This document shows positions 34,378 through 45,538 of a stretch of DNA of 64,000 nt, in pieces. Below the pieces are notes generated by a model, which saw only the letters and a program-made list of their open reading frames with translations, was not told where the DNA came from and did no database searches. The stretch covers positions 9,924,501 to 9,988,500 of the forward strand of contig NC_051099.1 of NCBI RefSeq assembly GCF_901709675.1, read 5' to 3'. The translations under genes and the position numbers were made by a program. This DNA is from Syngnathus acus. Taxonomy: Eukaryota > Chordata > Actinopteri > Syngnathiformes > Syngnathidae. Position 1 is the first letter of the stretch. Each line of letters opens with the position of its first letter.

Positions 34378-34774
34378 AACTCGGCACTCTGAAGCACCCA
34401 AGAGCGCTTTTTACTAGAAAACGTGCTCAGCTCGTCGAGAAAATGCACTCTAAGCAATACAATTAAAAATGCTTCTAAAACATAAACCAAACGTTGCAGG
34501 TGGTCATTTCTTCATGCGCAGTGATAAACTCGGCACTCTGAAGCACCCAAGAGCACTTTTTACTTTGCCAACCTAACCAGAGTGACGGGAGAGGCACCAT
34601 CCAGAAAACGTGCTCAGCTCGTCGAGAAAATGCGATTTAAGCAATAAAACTAAAAATGCTTATAAAACATAAACCAAACGTTGCAGGTTGTCATTTCTTC
34701 ATGCGCAGTGATAAACTCCGCACTCTGAAGGACCCAAGAGCGCTTTTTACTATGCCAACTTAACCAGAGTGACG
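34378..34774 (+). repeat. Short satellite A spacer between B blocks 4 and 5
   Basis: 397 bp holding only the exit S unit remainder, one L unit (starting GCTTCTAAAAC) and the junction L unit up to AGAGTGACG. It is one of the two shortest A spacers here. Confidence 0.95.
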
Positions 34775-35674
34775 TGAGGCGACCGGGCGCGGACGCTAAC
34801 TCACGCCCGGCAAGAGCGCTCGGAAGGCGGATAGGCTTTCACGGAAGCCCCGCCAGCAGGTACGCGGGCCATTTAGGGTCCCATAAGTGACCGTGCGCGG
34901 TCTCTAACTCACGCCCGGCAGGAGTGCTCGGAGGGCGGATAGGCTTTCACGGAGGTACCGCCAGCCGGTCCGCGGGCTATTTAGGGTCCCATAACTGACC
35001 GGGCGCGGTCTCAAACCCACGCCCGGCAGGAGTGCTCGGAGGGCGGATAGGCATTCACGGAGGTCCCGCCAGCAGGTCCGCGGGCTATTTAGGGTCCCAT
35101 AACTGACCGGGCGCGGTCTCAAACTCAGGCCCGGCAGGAGTGCTCGGAGGGCGGATAGGCATTCACGGAGGTCCCGCCAGCCGGTCCGCGGGCTATTTAG
35201 GGTCCCATAACTGACCGGGCGCGGTCTCTAACCCACGCCCGGCAGGAGTGCTCGGAGGGCGTATAGGCATTCACGGAGGTCCCGCCAGCCGGTCCGCGGG
35301 CCATTCAGGGTCCCATACATGACCGGGCGCGGTCTCTAACCCACGCCCGGCGGGAGTGCTCGGAGGGCGGATAGGCATCCACGGACGTCCCGCCAGCCGG
35401 TCCGCGGGCCATTCAGGGTCCCATAACTGACCGGGCGCGGTCTCTAACTCAGGCCAGGCAGGAGTGCTCGGAGGGCGGATAGGCATTCACGGAGGTCCCG
35501 CCAGCCGGTCCGCGGGCCAATTAGGGTCCCATAACTGACCGGGCGCGGTCTCTAACCCACGCCCGGCAGGAGTGCTCGGAGGGCGGACAGGCTTTCACGG
35601 AGCTCCCGCCAGCCGGTCCGCGGGCCAAATAGGGTCCCATAAGGGACCGGGGGCGGACGCTAAACCACGCACTC
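34775..35674 (+). repeat. Satellite B block 5 (8 x 108 bp + 36)
   Basis: Eight monomers, 900 bp, with the common junctions. The inner order (CTCAAAC, CTCAAAC, CTCTAAC, then CGGCGGGAG with CATCCACGGACG) parallels the opening of blocks 7 and 8. Near its end, CAGGCCAGGCAGG is shared with block 9. Confidence 0.95.
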
Positions 35675-38600
35675 AACTCGGCACTCTGAAGCACCCAAGA
35701 GCGCTTTTTACTAGAAAACGTGCTCAGCTCGTCGAGAAAATGCACTCTAAGCAATACAATTAAAAATGCTTATAAAACATAAACCAAACGTTGCAGGTGG
35801 TCATTTCTTCATGCGCAGTGATAAACTCGGCACTCTGAAGCACCCAAGAGCGCTTTTAACTAGAAAACGTGCTCAGCTCGTCGAGAAAATGCGCTCTAAG
35901 CAATACAATTAAAAATGCTCATAAAACATAAACCAAACGTTGCAGGTGGTCATTTCTTCATGTGCAGTGATAAACTCGGCACTCTGAAGCACCCAAGAGC
36001 GCTTTTTACTTTTCCAACCTAACCAGAGTGACGGGAGAGGCACCATCCAGAAAACGTGCTCAGCTCATCGAGAAAATGCGATTTAAGCAATAAAACTAAA
36101 AATGCTTATAAAACATAAACCAAACGTTGCAGGTGGTCATTTCTGCATGCGCAGTGATAAACTGGGCACTCTGAAGCCCCCAAGAGCACTTTTTACTATG
36201 CCAACCTAACCAGAGTGACGGGAGAGGCACCATCCAGAAAACGTGCTCAGCTCGTCGAGAAAATGCGATTTAAGCAATAAAACAAAAAATGCTTATAAAA
36301 CATAAACCAAACGTTGCAGGTGGTCATTTCTGCATGCGCAGTGATAAACCCGGCACTCTGAAGCACCCAAGAGCGCTTTTTACTAGAAAACGTGCTCAGC
36401 TCGTCGAGAACATGCGCTCTAAGCAATACAATTAAAAATGCTTATAAAACATAAACCAAACGTTGCAGGTGGTCATTTCTTCATGCGCAGTGATAAACTC
36501 TGCACTCTGAAGCACCCAAGAGCACTTTTTACTTTGCCAACCTAACCAGAGTGACGGGAGAGGCACCATCCAGAAAACGTGCTCAGCTCGTCGAGAAAAT
36601 GCGATTTAAGCAATAAAACTAAAAATGCTTATAAAACATAAACCAAACGTTGCAGGTGGTCATTTCTGCATGCGCTGTGATAAACTGGGCACTCTGAAGC
36701 CCCCAAGAGCACTTTTTACTATGCCAACCTAACCAGAGTGACGGGAGAGGCACCATCCAGAAAACGTGCTCAGCTCGTCGAGAAAATGCGATTTAAGCAA
36801 TAAAACAAAAAATGCTTATAAAACATAAACCAAACGTTGCAGGTGGTCATTTCTGCATGCGCAGTGATAAACCCGGCACTCTGAAGCACCCAAGAGCGCT
36901 TTTTACTAGAAAACATGCTCAGCTCGTCGAGAACATGCGCTCTAAGCAATACAATTAAAAATGCTTATAAAACATAAACCAAACGTTGCAGGTGGTCATT
37001 TCTTCATGCGCAGTGATAAACTCGGCACTCTGAAGCACCCAAGAGCGCTTTTTACTTTGCCAACCTAACCAGAGTGACGGGAGAGGCACCATCCAGAAAA
37101 CGTGCTCAGCTCGTCGAGAAAATGCGATTTAAGCAATAAAACTAAAAATGCTTATAAAACATAAACCAAACGTTGCAGGTGGTCATTTCTGCATGCGCAG
37201 TGATAAACTGGGCACTCTGAAGCCCCCAAGAGCACTTTTTACTATGCCAACCTAACCAGAGTGACGGGAGAGGCACCATCCAGAAAACGTGCTCAGCTCG
37301 TCGAGAAAATGCGATTTAAGCAATAAAATTAAAAATGCTTATAAAACATAAACCAAACGTTGCAGGTGGTCATTTCTTCATGCGCAGTGATAAACTCGGC
37401 ACTCTGAAGCACCCAAGAGCGCTTTTAACTAGAAAACGTGATCAGCTCGTCGAGAAAATGCGCTCTAAGCAATACAATTAAAAATGCTCATAAAACATAA
37501 ACCAAACGTTGCAGGTGGTCATTTCTTCATGTGCAGTGATAAACTCGGCACTCTGAAGCACCCAAGAGCGCTTTTTACTTTGCCAACCTAACCAGAGAGA
37601 CGGGAGAGGCACCATCCAGAAAACGTGCTCAGCTCATCGAGAAAATGCGATTTAAGCAATAAAACTAAAAATGCTTATAAAACATAAACCAAACGTTGCA
37701 GGTGGTCATTTCTGCATGCGCAGTGATAAACTGCGCACTCTGAAGCCCCCAAGAGCACTTTTTACTATGCCAACCTAACCGGAGTGACGGGAGAGGCACC
37801 ATCCAGAAAACGTGCTCAGCTCGTCGAGAAAATGCGATTTAAGCAATAAAACAAAAAATGCTTATAAAACATAAACCAAACGTTGCAGGTGGTCATTTCT
37901 GCATGCGCAGTGATAAACCCGGCACTCTGAAGCACCCAAGAGCGCTTTTTACTAGAAAACGTGCTCAGCTCGTCGAGAAAATGCACTCTAAGCAATACAA
38001 TTAAAAATGCTTATAAAAATAAACCAAACGTTGCAGGTGGTCATTTCTTCATGCGCAGTGATAAACTCGGCACTCTGAAGCACCCAAGAGCGCTTTTTAC
38101 TTTGCCAACCTAACCAGAGTGACGGGAGAGGCACCATCCAGAAAACGTGCTCAGCTCGTCGAGAAAATGCGATTTAAGCAATAAAACTAAAAATGCTTAT
38201 AAAACATAAACCAAACGTTGCAGGTGGTCATTTCTGCATGCGCAGTGATAAACTGGGCACTCTGAAGCCCCCAAGAGCACTTTTTACTATGCCAACCTAA
38301 CCAGAGTGACGGGAGAGGCACCATCCAGAAAACGTGCTCAGCTCGTCGAGAAAATGCGATTTAAGCAATAAAACAAAAAATGCTTATAAAACATAAACCA
38401 AACGTTGCAGGTGGTCATTTCTGCATGCGCAGTGATAAACTCGGCACTCTGAAGCACCCAAGAGCGCTTTTTACTAGAAAACGTGCTCAGCTCGTCGAGA
38501 AAATGCGCTCTAAGCAATACAATTAAAAATGCTTATAAAACATAAACCAAACGTTGTAGGTGGTCATTTCTGCATGCGCAGTGATAAACTGGGCACTCTC

Positions 38601-40029
38601 AAGCCCCCAAGAGCACTTTTTACTATGCCAACCTAACCAGAGTGACGGGAGAGGCACCATCCAGAAAACGTGCTCAGCTCGTCGAGAAAATGCGATTTAA
38701 GCAATAAAACAAAAAATGCTTATAAAACATAAACCAAACGTTGCAGGTGGTCATTTCTTCATGCGCAGTGATAAACTCGGCACTCTGAAGCACCCAAGAG
38801 CGCTTTTAACTAGAAAACGTGCTCAGCTCGTCGAGAAAATGCGCTCTAAGCAATACAATTAAAAATGCTCATAAAACATAAACCAAACGTTGCAGGTGGT
38901 CATTTCTTCATGTGCAGTGATAAACTCGGCACTCTGAAGCACCCAAGAGCGCTTTTTACTTTGCCAACCTAACCAGAGTGACGGGAGAGGCACCATCCAG
39001 AAAACGTGCTCAGCTCATCGAGAAAATGCGATTTAAGCAATAAAACTAAAAATGCTTATAAAACATAAACCAAACGTTGCAGGTGGTCATTTCTGCATGC
39101 GCAGTGATAAACTGGGCACTCTGAAGCCCCCAAGAGCACTTTTTACTATGCCAACCTAACCAGAGTGACGGGAGAGGCACCATCCAGAAAACGTGCTCAG
39201 CTCGTCGAGAAAATGCGATTTAAGCAATAAAACAAAAAATGCTTATAAAACATAAACCAAACGTTGCAGGTGGTCATTTCTGCATGCGCAGTGATAAACT
39301 CGGCACTCTGAAGCACCCAAGAGCGCTTTTTACTAGAAAACGTGCTCAGCTCGTCGAGTAAATGCGCTCTAAGCAATACAATTAAAAATGCTTATAAAAC
39401 ATAAACCAAACGTTGCAGGTGGTCATTTCTGCATGCGCAGTGATAAACTGGGCACTCTCAAGCCCCCAAGAGCACTTTTTACTATGCCAACCTAACCAGA
39501 GTGACGGGAGAGGCACCATCCAGAAAACGTGCTCAGCTCGTCGAGAAAATGCGATTTAAGCAATAAAACAAAAAATGCTTATAAAACATTAACCAAACGT
39601 TGCAGGTGGTCATTTCTTCATGCGAAGTGATAAACCCGGCACTCTGAAGCACCCAAGAGCGCTTTTTACTAGAAAACGTGCTCAGCTCGTCGAGAACATG
39701 CGCTCTAAGCAATACAATAAAAAATGCTTATAAAACATAAACCAAACGTTGCAGGTGGTCATTTCTTCATGCGCAGTGATAAACTCGGCACTCTGAAGCA
39801 CCCAAGAGCACTTTTTACTTTGCCAACCTAACCAGAGTGACGGGAGAGGCACCATCCAGAAAACGTGCTCAGCTCGTCGAGAAAATGCGATTTAAGCAAT
39901 AAAACTAAAAATGCTTATAAAACATAAACCAAACGTTGCAGGTTGTCATTTCTTCATGCGCAGTGATAAACTCCGCACTCTGAAGGACCCAAGAGCGCTT
40001 TTTACTTTGCCAACTTAACCAGAGTGACG
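35675..40029 (+). repeat. Satellite A between B blocks 5 and 6
   Basis: About 25 S and L units. From about 37.4 kb onward the unit order and rare variants (GTGATCAGC at 37439, CCGGAG near 37789, CTCTCAAG near 38597 and 39457) parallel 56.3-60.1 kb. The opening rare variants also relate it to 343-1600 and 3779-5030. Position 39031-39050 is the uninterrupted counterpart of the SINE site. Confidence 0.95.
39031..39050 (+). other. Empty-site paralogue of the SINE insertion
   Basis: TTAAGCAATAAAACTAAA is uninterrupted here, between an L unit with CTCATCGAG and an L unit with CTGGGC, exactly as around the SINE at 58848-59168. The filled site has TTAAGCA at the left and AACTAAAA at the right. Insertion thus involved either a 4-bp loss or a duplication of at most 2 bp with one base lost. 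Confidence 0.7.
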
Positions 40030-41253
40030 TGAGGCGACCGGGTGCGGACGCTAACTCACGCCCGGCAAGAGCGCTCGGAAGGCGGATAGGCTTTTACGGA
40101 AGCCCCGCCAGCTGGTCCGCGGGCCAAATAGGGTTCCATAAGGGACCGGGCGCGGACGCTAACCCACGCCAGGCATGAGAGCTCGGAAGGCGGATAGGCT
40201 TTCACGGAAATCCCGCCGGCCGGTCCGCGGGCCAAATAGGGTCCCATAAAGAACCGGGCGCGGTCTGTAACTCACGCCCGGCAGGAGTGCTCGGAGGGCG
40301 GATAGGAATTCACGGAAGTCCCGCCAGCCGGTCCGCGGGCCATTCAGGGTCCCATACATGACCGGGCGCGGTCTCTAACTCAGGCCCGGCAGGAGTGCTC
40401 GGAGGGCGGATAGGCATTCACGGATGTCCCGCCAGCCGGTCCGCGGGCTATTTAGGGTCCCATAACTGACCGGGCGCGGTCTCTAACTCAGGCCCAGCAG
40501 GAGTGCTCGGAGGGCGGATAGGCATTCACGGAGGTTCCGCCGGCCGGTCCGCGGGCTATTTAGGGTCCCATAACTGACCGGGCGCGGTCTCTAACTCAGG
40601 CCCGGCAGGAGTGCTCGGAGGGCGGATAGGCATTCACGGAGGTCCCGCCAGACGGTCCGCGGGCCATTCAGGGTCCCATACATGCCTGGGCGCGGTCTCT
40701 AACTCAGGCCCGGCAGCAGTGCTCGGAGGGCGGATAGGCATTCACGGAGGTCCCGCCAGCCGGTCCGCGGGCCATTCAGGGTCCCATACATGACCGGGCG
40801 CGGTCTCTAACTCAGGCCCGGCAGGGGTGCTCGGAGGGCGGATAGGCATTCACGGAGGTCCCGCCAGCCGGTCCGCGGGCCATTCAGGGTCCCATACATG
40901 ACCGGGCGCGGTCTCTAACTCAGGCCCGGCAGGAGTGCTCGGAGGGCGGATAGGCATTCACGGAGGTCCCGCCAGCCGGTCCGCGGGCTATTTAGGGTCC
41001 CATAACTGACCGGGCGCGGTCTCTAACTCAGGCCCGGCAGGAGTGCTCGGAGGGCGGATAGGCATTCACGGAGGTACCGCCAGCAGGTCCGCGGGCCAAT
41101 TAGGGTCCCATAAGTGACCGGGCGCAGTCTCTCACCCACGCCCGGCAGGAGTGCTCGGAGGGCGGACAGGCTTTCACGGAGCTCCCGCCAGCCGGTCCGC
41201 GGGCCAAATAGGGTCCTATAAGGGACCGGGGGCGGACGCTAAACCACGCACTC
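40030..41253 (+). repeat. Satellite B block 6 (11 x 108 bp + 36)
   Basis: Eleven monomers, 1224 bp. Opening monomers (GGGTGCGG, CCAAATAGGGTTCC, GCATGAGAGC) resemble blocks 1 and 2. The rare variants GGCAGCAGTGC (about 40713) and GGCAGGGGTGC (about 40820) are shared in the same order with block 10, showing common descent. Confidence 0.95.
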
Positions 41254-42308
41254 AACTCGGCACTCTGAAGCACCCAAGAGCGCTTTTTACTAGAAAACGT
41301 GCTCAGCTCGTCGAGAAAATGCACTCTAAGCAATACAATTAAAAATGCTTATAAAACATAAACCAAACGTTGCAGGTGGTCATTTCTTCATGCGCAGTGA
41401 TAAACTCGGCACTCTGAAGCACCCAAGAGCGCTTTTAACTAGAAAACGTGCTCAGCTCGTCGAGAAAATGCGCTCTAAGCAATACAATTAAAAATGCTCA
41501 TAAAACATAAACCAAACGTTGCAGGTGGTCATTTCTTCATGTGCAGTGATAAACTCGGCACTCTGAAGCACCCAAGAGCGCTTTTTACTTTTCCAACCTA
41601 ACCAGAGTGACGGGAGAGGCACCATCCAGAAAACGTGCTCAGCTCATCGAGAAAATGCGATTTAAGCAATAAAACTAAAAATGCTTATAAAACATAAACC
41701 AAACGTTGCAGGTGGTCATTTCTGCATGCGCAGTGATAAACTGGGCACTCTGAAGCCCCCAAGAGCACTTTTTACTATGCCAACCTAACCAGAGTGACGG
41801 GAGAGGCACCATCCAGAAAACGTGCTCAGCTCGTCGAGAAAATGCGATTTAAGCAATAAAACAAAAAATGCTTATAAAACATAAACCAAACGTTGCAGGT
41901 GGTCATTTCTGCATGCGCAGTGATAAACCCGGCACTCTGAAGCACCCAAGAGCGCTTTTTACTAGAAAACGTGCTCAGCTCGTCGAGAACATGCGCTCTA
42001 AGCAATACAATTAAAAATGCTTATAAAACATAAACCAAACGTTGCAGGTGGTCATTTCTTCATGCGCAGTGATAAACTCTGCACTCTGAAGCACCCAAGA
42101 GCACTTTTTACTTTGCCAACCTAACCAGAGTGACGGGAGAGGCACCATCCAGAAAACGTGCTCAGCTCGTCGAGAAAATGCGATTTAAGCAATAAAACTA
42201 AAAATGCTTATAAAACATAAACCAAACGTTGCAGGTGGTCATTTCTGCATGCGCAGTGATAAACTGGGCACTCTGAAGCCCCCAAGAGCACTTTTTACTA
42301 TGCCAACC
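41254..42308 (+). repeat. Satellite A between block 6 and hAT copy 2
   Basis: Six units; the last (L, CTGGGC) is interrupted by the hAT element, with target duplication TGCCAACC at 42301-42308. From about 41344 the units align with 7098 onward at an offset of 34246 bp. Confidence 0.95.
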
Positions 42309-43347
42309 CAGGGCCGCCTCTACGCTGGGGCAAGAGGGGGCAACGCCCCCTCAAACAGATGTCCTGCCCCCTCGAATCAAACTTTTAGAAGTGAAAAATC
42401 CGCTGATAGAAACACACGTTAATCCGCCCCCTCTCTTCTCTCATGTCGGTGCAGTGTGTGTCCTCCCTCACACAGCCTGCTGTCAGGAGTCCGCGCCCCT
42501 CCGTAAACATCCAATCACTGTGAGTATGCAAATGAGGCAAGACTCAGCCAGAGAGTGTCAAGTTACAGTCAGCGCGGTAGGAGTTGGAAGAGGCAGTAAA
42601 AACGCCACTAAACTCGTCGTAGCGACCCGTGATATAACTAATGATTAACAACAACTCAAATAATAGTTAATATAACATTCATATATATATATTTGTGCAG
42701 TCAAATGGGAAATAGTCTGCTGTTTTTTTACCCACTGGGAGCGTTTCTCAAGTCACAAGCACATCTGTACACTGCATCTAACAGACTGAGGACAAATGAG
42801 CGGTGTCTGGCGGACCCCTACGTGTAGCCCCGCCCCTCTGCACAGTTTTGTTTCAAACTGCTCAGGGAAATAATTTTTAAAAAAGAATTCAGTAGATAAA
42901 TAAAGAAGATGTTTTTCTCAAAACGTCACTTTGCACTCCACCATTCAGCTGATCACAAAGAGAGAGTTAATGCTACGAGATGCATCCTTTTTTCAGAGCA
43001 TTTAAAACAAGTGTCGCTCCTCTTGCATGTACTGAAAGCAGTAGCAGTAATGCTGTTGAAATCTGGATGAATGGTATTTTTATTTTACTTTTCATTTATT
43101 TATTTCATTTATTTTTCAGTTCCCCCCCCTGAGGGATTGCCACCTTATTGTGGTCAGGGGGTTTGCTTGCCTCAGTGACCCTAAGAGCTATACCAGCAGA
43201 AGCTTTAGTCTTCAGGTGGGACACCGAAGCTGGACAGGTCTTAGTGTAGAGGCCTGACAGAGTGCAATCCACTTCTCCAGGTTGAGATCTGGGCAGACAG
43301 CTAACAACTGCCGTGATGAAAACACAAACTGTGATAAAAATGTGTAA

Positions 43348-43387
<40 letters not shown>

Positions 43388-43445
43388 ATGCCCCCTTCAA
43401 ATTTCTGACTGCCCCCTCTTATGTGCATTCCTAGAACCGGCCCTG
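42309..43445. mobile_element. Non-autonomous hAT-like DNA transposon, copy 2
   Basis: This 1137-bp element has the same satellite insertion point and the same 8-bp target duplication (42301-42308, 43446-43453) as copy 1. It differs from copy 1 by 8 extra A in the poly(A) (43349-43386, 38 A) and about six substitutions that I noticed. One is G to C at base 9 of the left terminus, which breaks its match to the right terminus. Shared flanks show it is a segmental duplicate, not a second transposition. Octamer ATGCAAAT is at 42526-42533. There is no transposase frame. Confidence 0.86.
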
Positions 43446-43990
43446 TGCCAACCTAACCAGAGTGACGGGAGAGGCACCATCCAGAAAACGTGCTCAGCTC
43501 GTCGAGAAAATGCGATTTAAGCAATAAAACAAAAAATGCTTATAAAACATAAACCAAACGTTGCAGGTGGTCATTTCTGCATGCGCAGTGATAAACCCGG
43601 CACTCTGAAGCACCCAAGAGCGCTTTTTACTAGAAAACGTGCTCAGCTCGTCGAGAACATGCGCTCTAAGCAATACAATTAAAAATGCTTATAAAACATA
43701 AACCAAACGTTGCAGGTGGTCATTTCTTCATGCGCAGTGATAAACTCTGCACTCTGAAGCACCCAAGAGCACTTTTTACTTTGCCAACCTAACCAGAGTG
43801 ACGGGAGAGGCACCATCCAGAAAACGTGCTCAGCTCGTCGAGAAAATGCGATTTAAGCAATAAAACTAAAAATGCTTATAAAACATAAACCAAACGTTGC
43901 AGGTTGTCATTTCTTCATGCGCAGTGATAAACTCCGCACTCTGAAGGACCCAAGAGCGCTTTTTACTATGCCAACTTAAACAGAGTGACG
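43446..43990 (+). repeat. Satellite A between hAT copy 2 and block 7
   Basis: The same 545-bp arrangement as 9192-9736: right target duplication, S unit with GAACATGCG, L with CTCTGCAC, and a junction unit ending TTAAACAGAGTGACG. Confidence 0.95.
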
Positions 43991-45538
43991 TGAGCCGACC
44001 GGGCGCGGACGCTAACTCACGCCCGGCAAGAGCGCTCGGAAGGCGGATAGGCTTTCACGGAAGCCCCGCCAGCAGGTCCGCGGGCCATTTAGGGTCCCAT
44101 AAGTGACCGTGCGCGGTCTCTAACTCACGCCCGGCAGGAGTGCTCGGAGGGCGGATAGGCTTTCACGGAGGTACCGCCAGCCGGTCCGCGGGCTATTTAG
44201 GGTCCCATAACTGACCGGGCGCGGTCTCAAACCCACGCCCGGCAGGAGTGCTCGGAGGGCGGATAGGCATTCACGGAAGTCCCGCCAGCAGGTCCGCGGG
44301 CTATTTAGGGTCCCATAACTGACCGGGCGCGGTCTCAAACTCAGGCCCGGCAGGAGTGCTCGGAGGGCGGATAGGCATTCACGGAGGTCCCGCCAGCCGG
44401 TCCGCGGGCTATTTAGGGTCCCATAACTGACCGGGCGCGGTCTCTAACCCACGCCCGGCAGGAGTGCTCGGAGGGCGGATAGGCATTCACGGAGGTCCCG
44501 CCAGCCGGTCCGCGGGCCATTCAGGGTCCCATACATGACCGGGCGCGGTCTCTAACCCACGCTCGGCGGGAGTGCTCGGAGGGCGGATAGGCATCCACGG
44601 ACGTCCCGCCAGCCGGTCCGCGGGCCATTCAGGGTCCCATACATGACCGGGCGCGGTCTCTAACTCAGGCCCGGCAGGAGTGCTCGGAGGGCGGATAGGC
44701 ATTCACGGAGGTCCCGCCAGCCGGTCCGCGGGCTATGTAGGGTCCCATAACTGACCGGGCGCGGTCTCTAACTCAGGCCCGGCAGGAGTGCTCGGAGGGC
44801 GGATAGGCATTCACGGAGGTCCCGCCAACCGGTCCGCGGGCCATTTAGGGTCCCATACGTGACCGGGCGCGGTCTCTAAGTCAGGCCCGGCAGGAGTGCT
44901 CGGAGGGCGGATAGGCATTCACGGAGGTCCCGCCAGCCGGTCCGCGGGCCATTTAGGGTCCCATACGTGACCGGGCGCGGTCTCTAAGTCAGGCCCGGCA
45001 GGAGTGCTCGGAGGGCGGATAGGCATTCACGGAGGTCCCGCCAGCAGGTCCGCGGGCCATTCAGGGTCCCATACATGACCGGGCGCGGTCTCTAACTCAG
45101 GCCCGGCAGGAGTGCTCGGAGGGCGGATAGGCATTCACGGAGGTCCCGCCAGCCGGTCCGCGGGCCATTTAGGGTCCCATACGTGACCGGGCGCGGTCTC
45201 TAACTCAGGCCCGGCAGGAGTGCTCGGAGGGCGGATAGGCATTCACGGAGGTCCCGCCAGCCGGTCCGCGGGCCATTCAGGGTCCCATACATGACCGGGC
45301 GCGGTCTCTAACTCAGGCCCGGCAGGAGTGCTCGGAGGGCGGATAGGCATTCACGGAGGTCCCGCCAGCCGGTCCGCGGGCCAATTAGGGTCCCATAACT
45401 GACCGGGCGCGGTCTCTAACCCACGCCCGGCAGGAGTGCTCGGAGGGCGGACAGGCTTTCACGGAGCTCCCGCCAGCCGGTCCGCGGGCCAAATAGGGTC
45501 CCATAAGGGACCGGGGGCGGACGCTAAACCACGCACTC
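43991..45538 (+). repeat. Satellite B block 7 (14 x 108 bp + 36)
   Basis: Fourteen monomers, 1548 bp. The entry (GAGCCGACC) matches block 1. From the end of the first monomer the content instead resembles blocks 3, 5 and 8 (CCATTTAGGG, then CTCAAAC types), so the interior has a different history from the duplicated flank. Confidence 0.95.

Noticed and set aside
40040-41250. Functional rDNA or 5S-type spacer identity for satellite B
   Set aside because: GC-rich but I see no rRNA gene segment or known spacer motif.
43105-43428. 107-codon minus-strand frame with a long phenylalanine run
   Set aside because: The run is the complement of the 38-A tract; not a gene.
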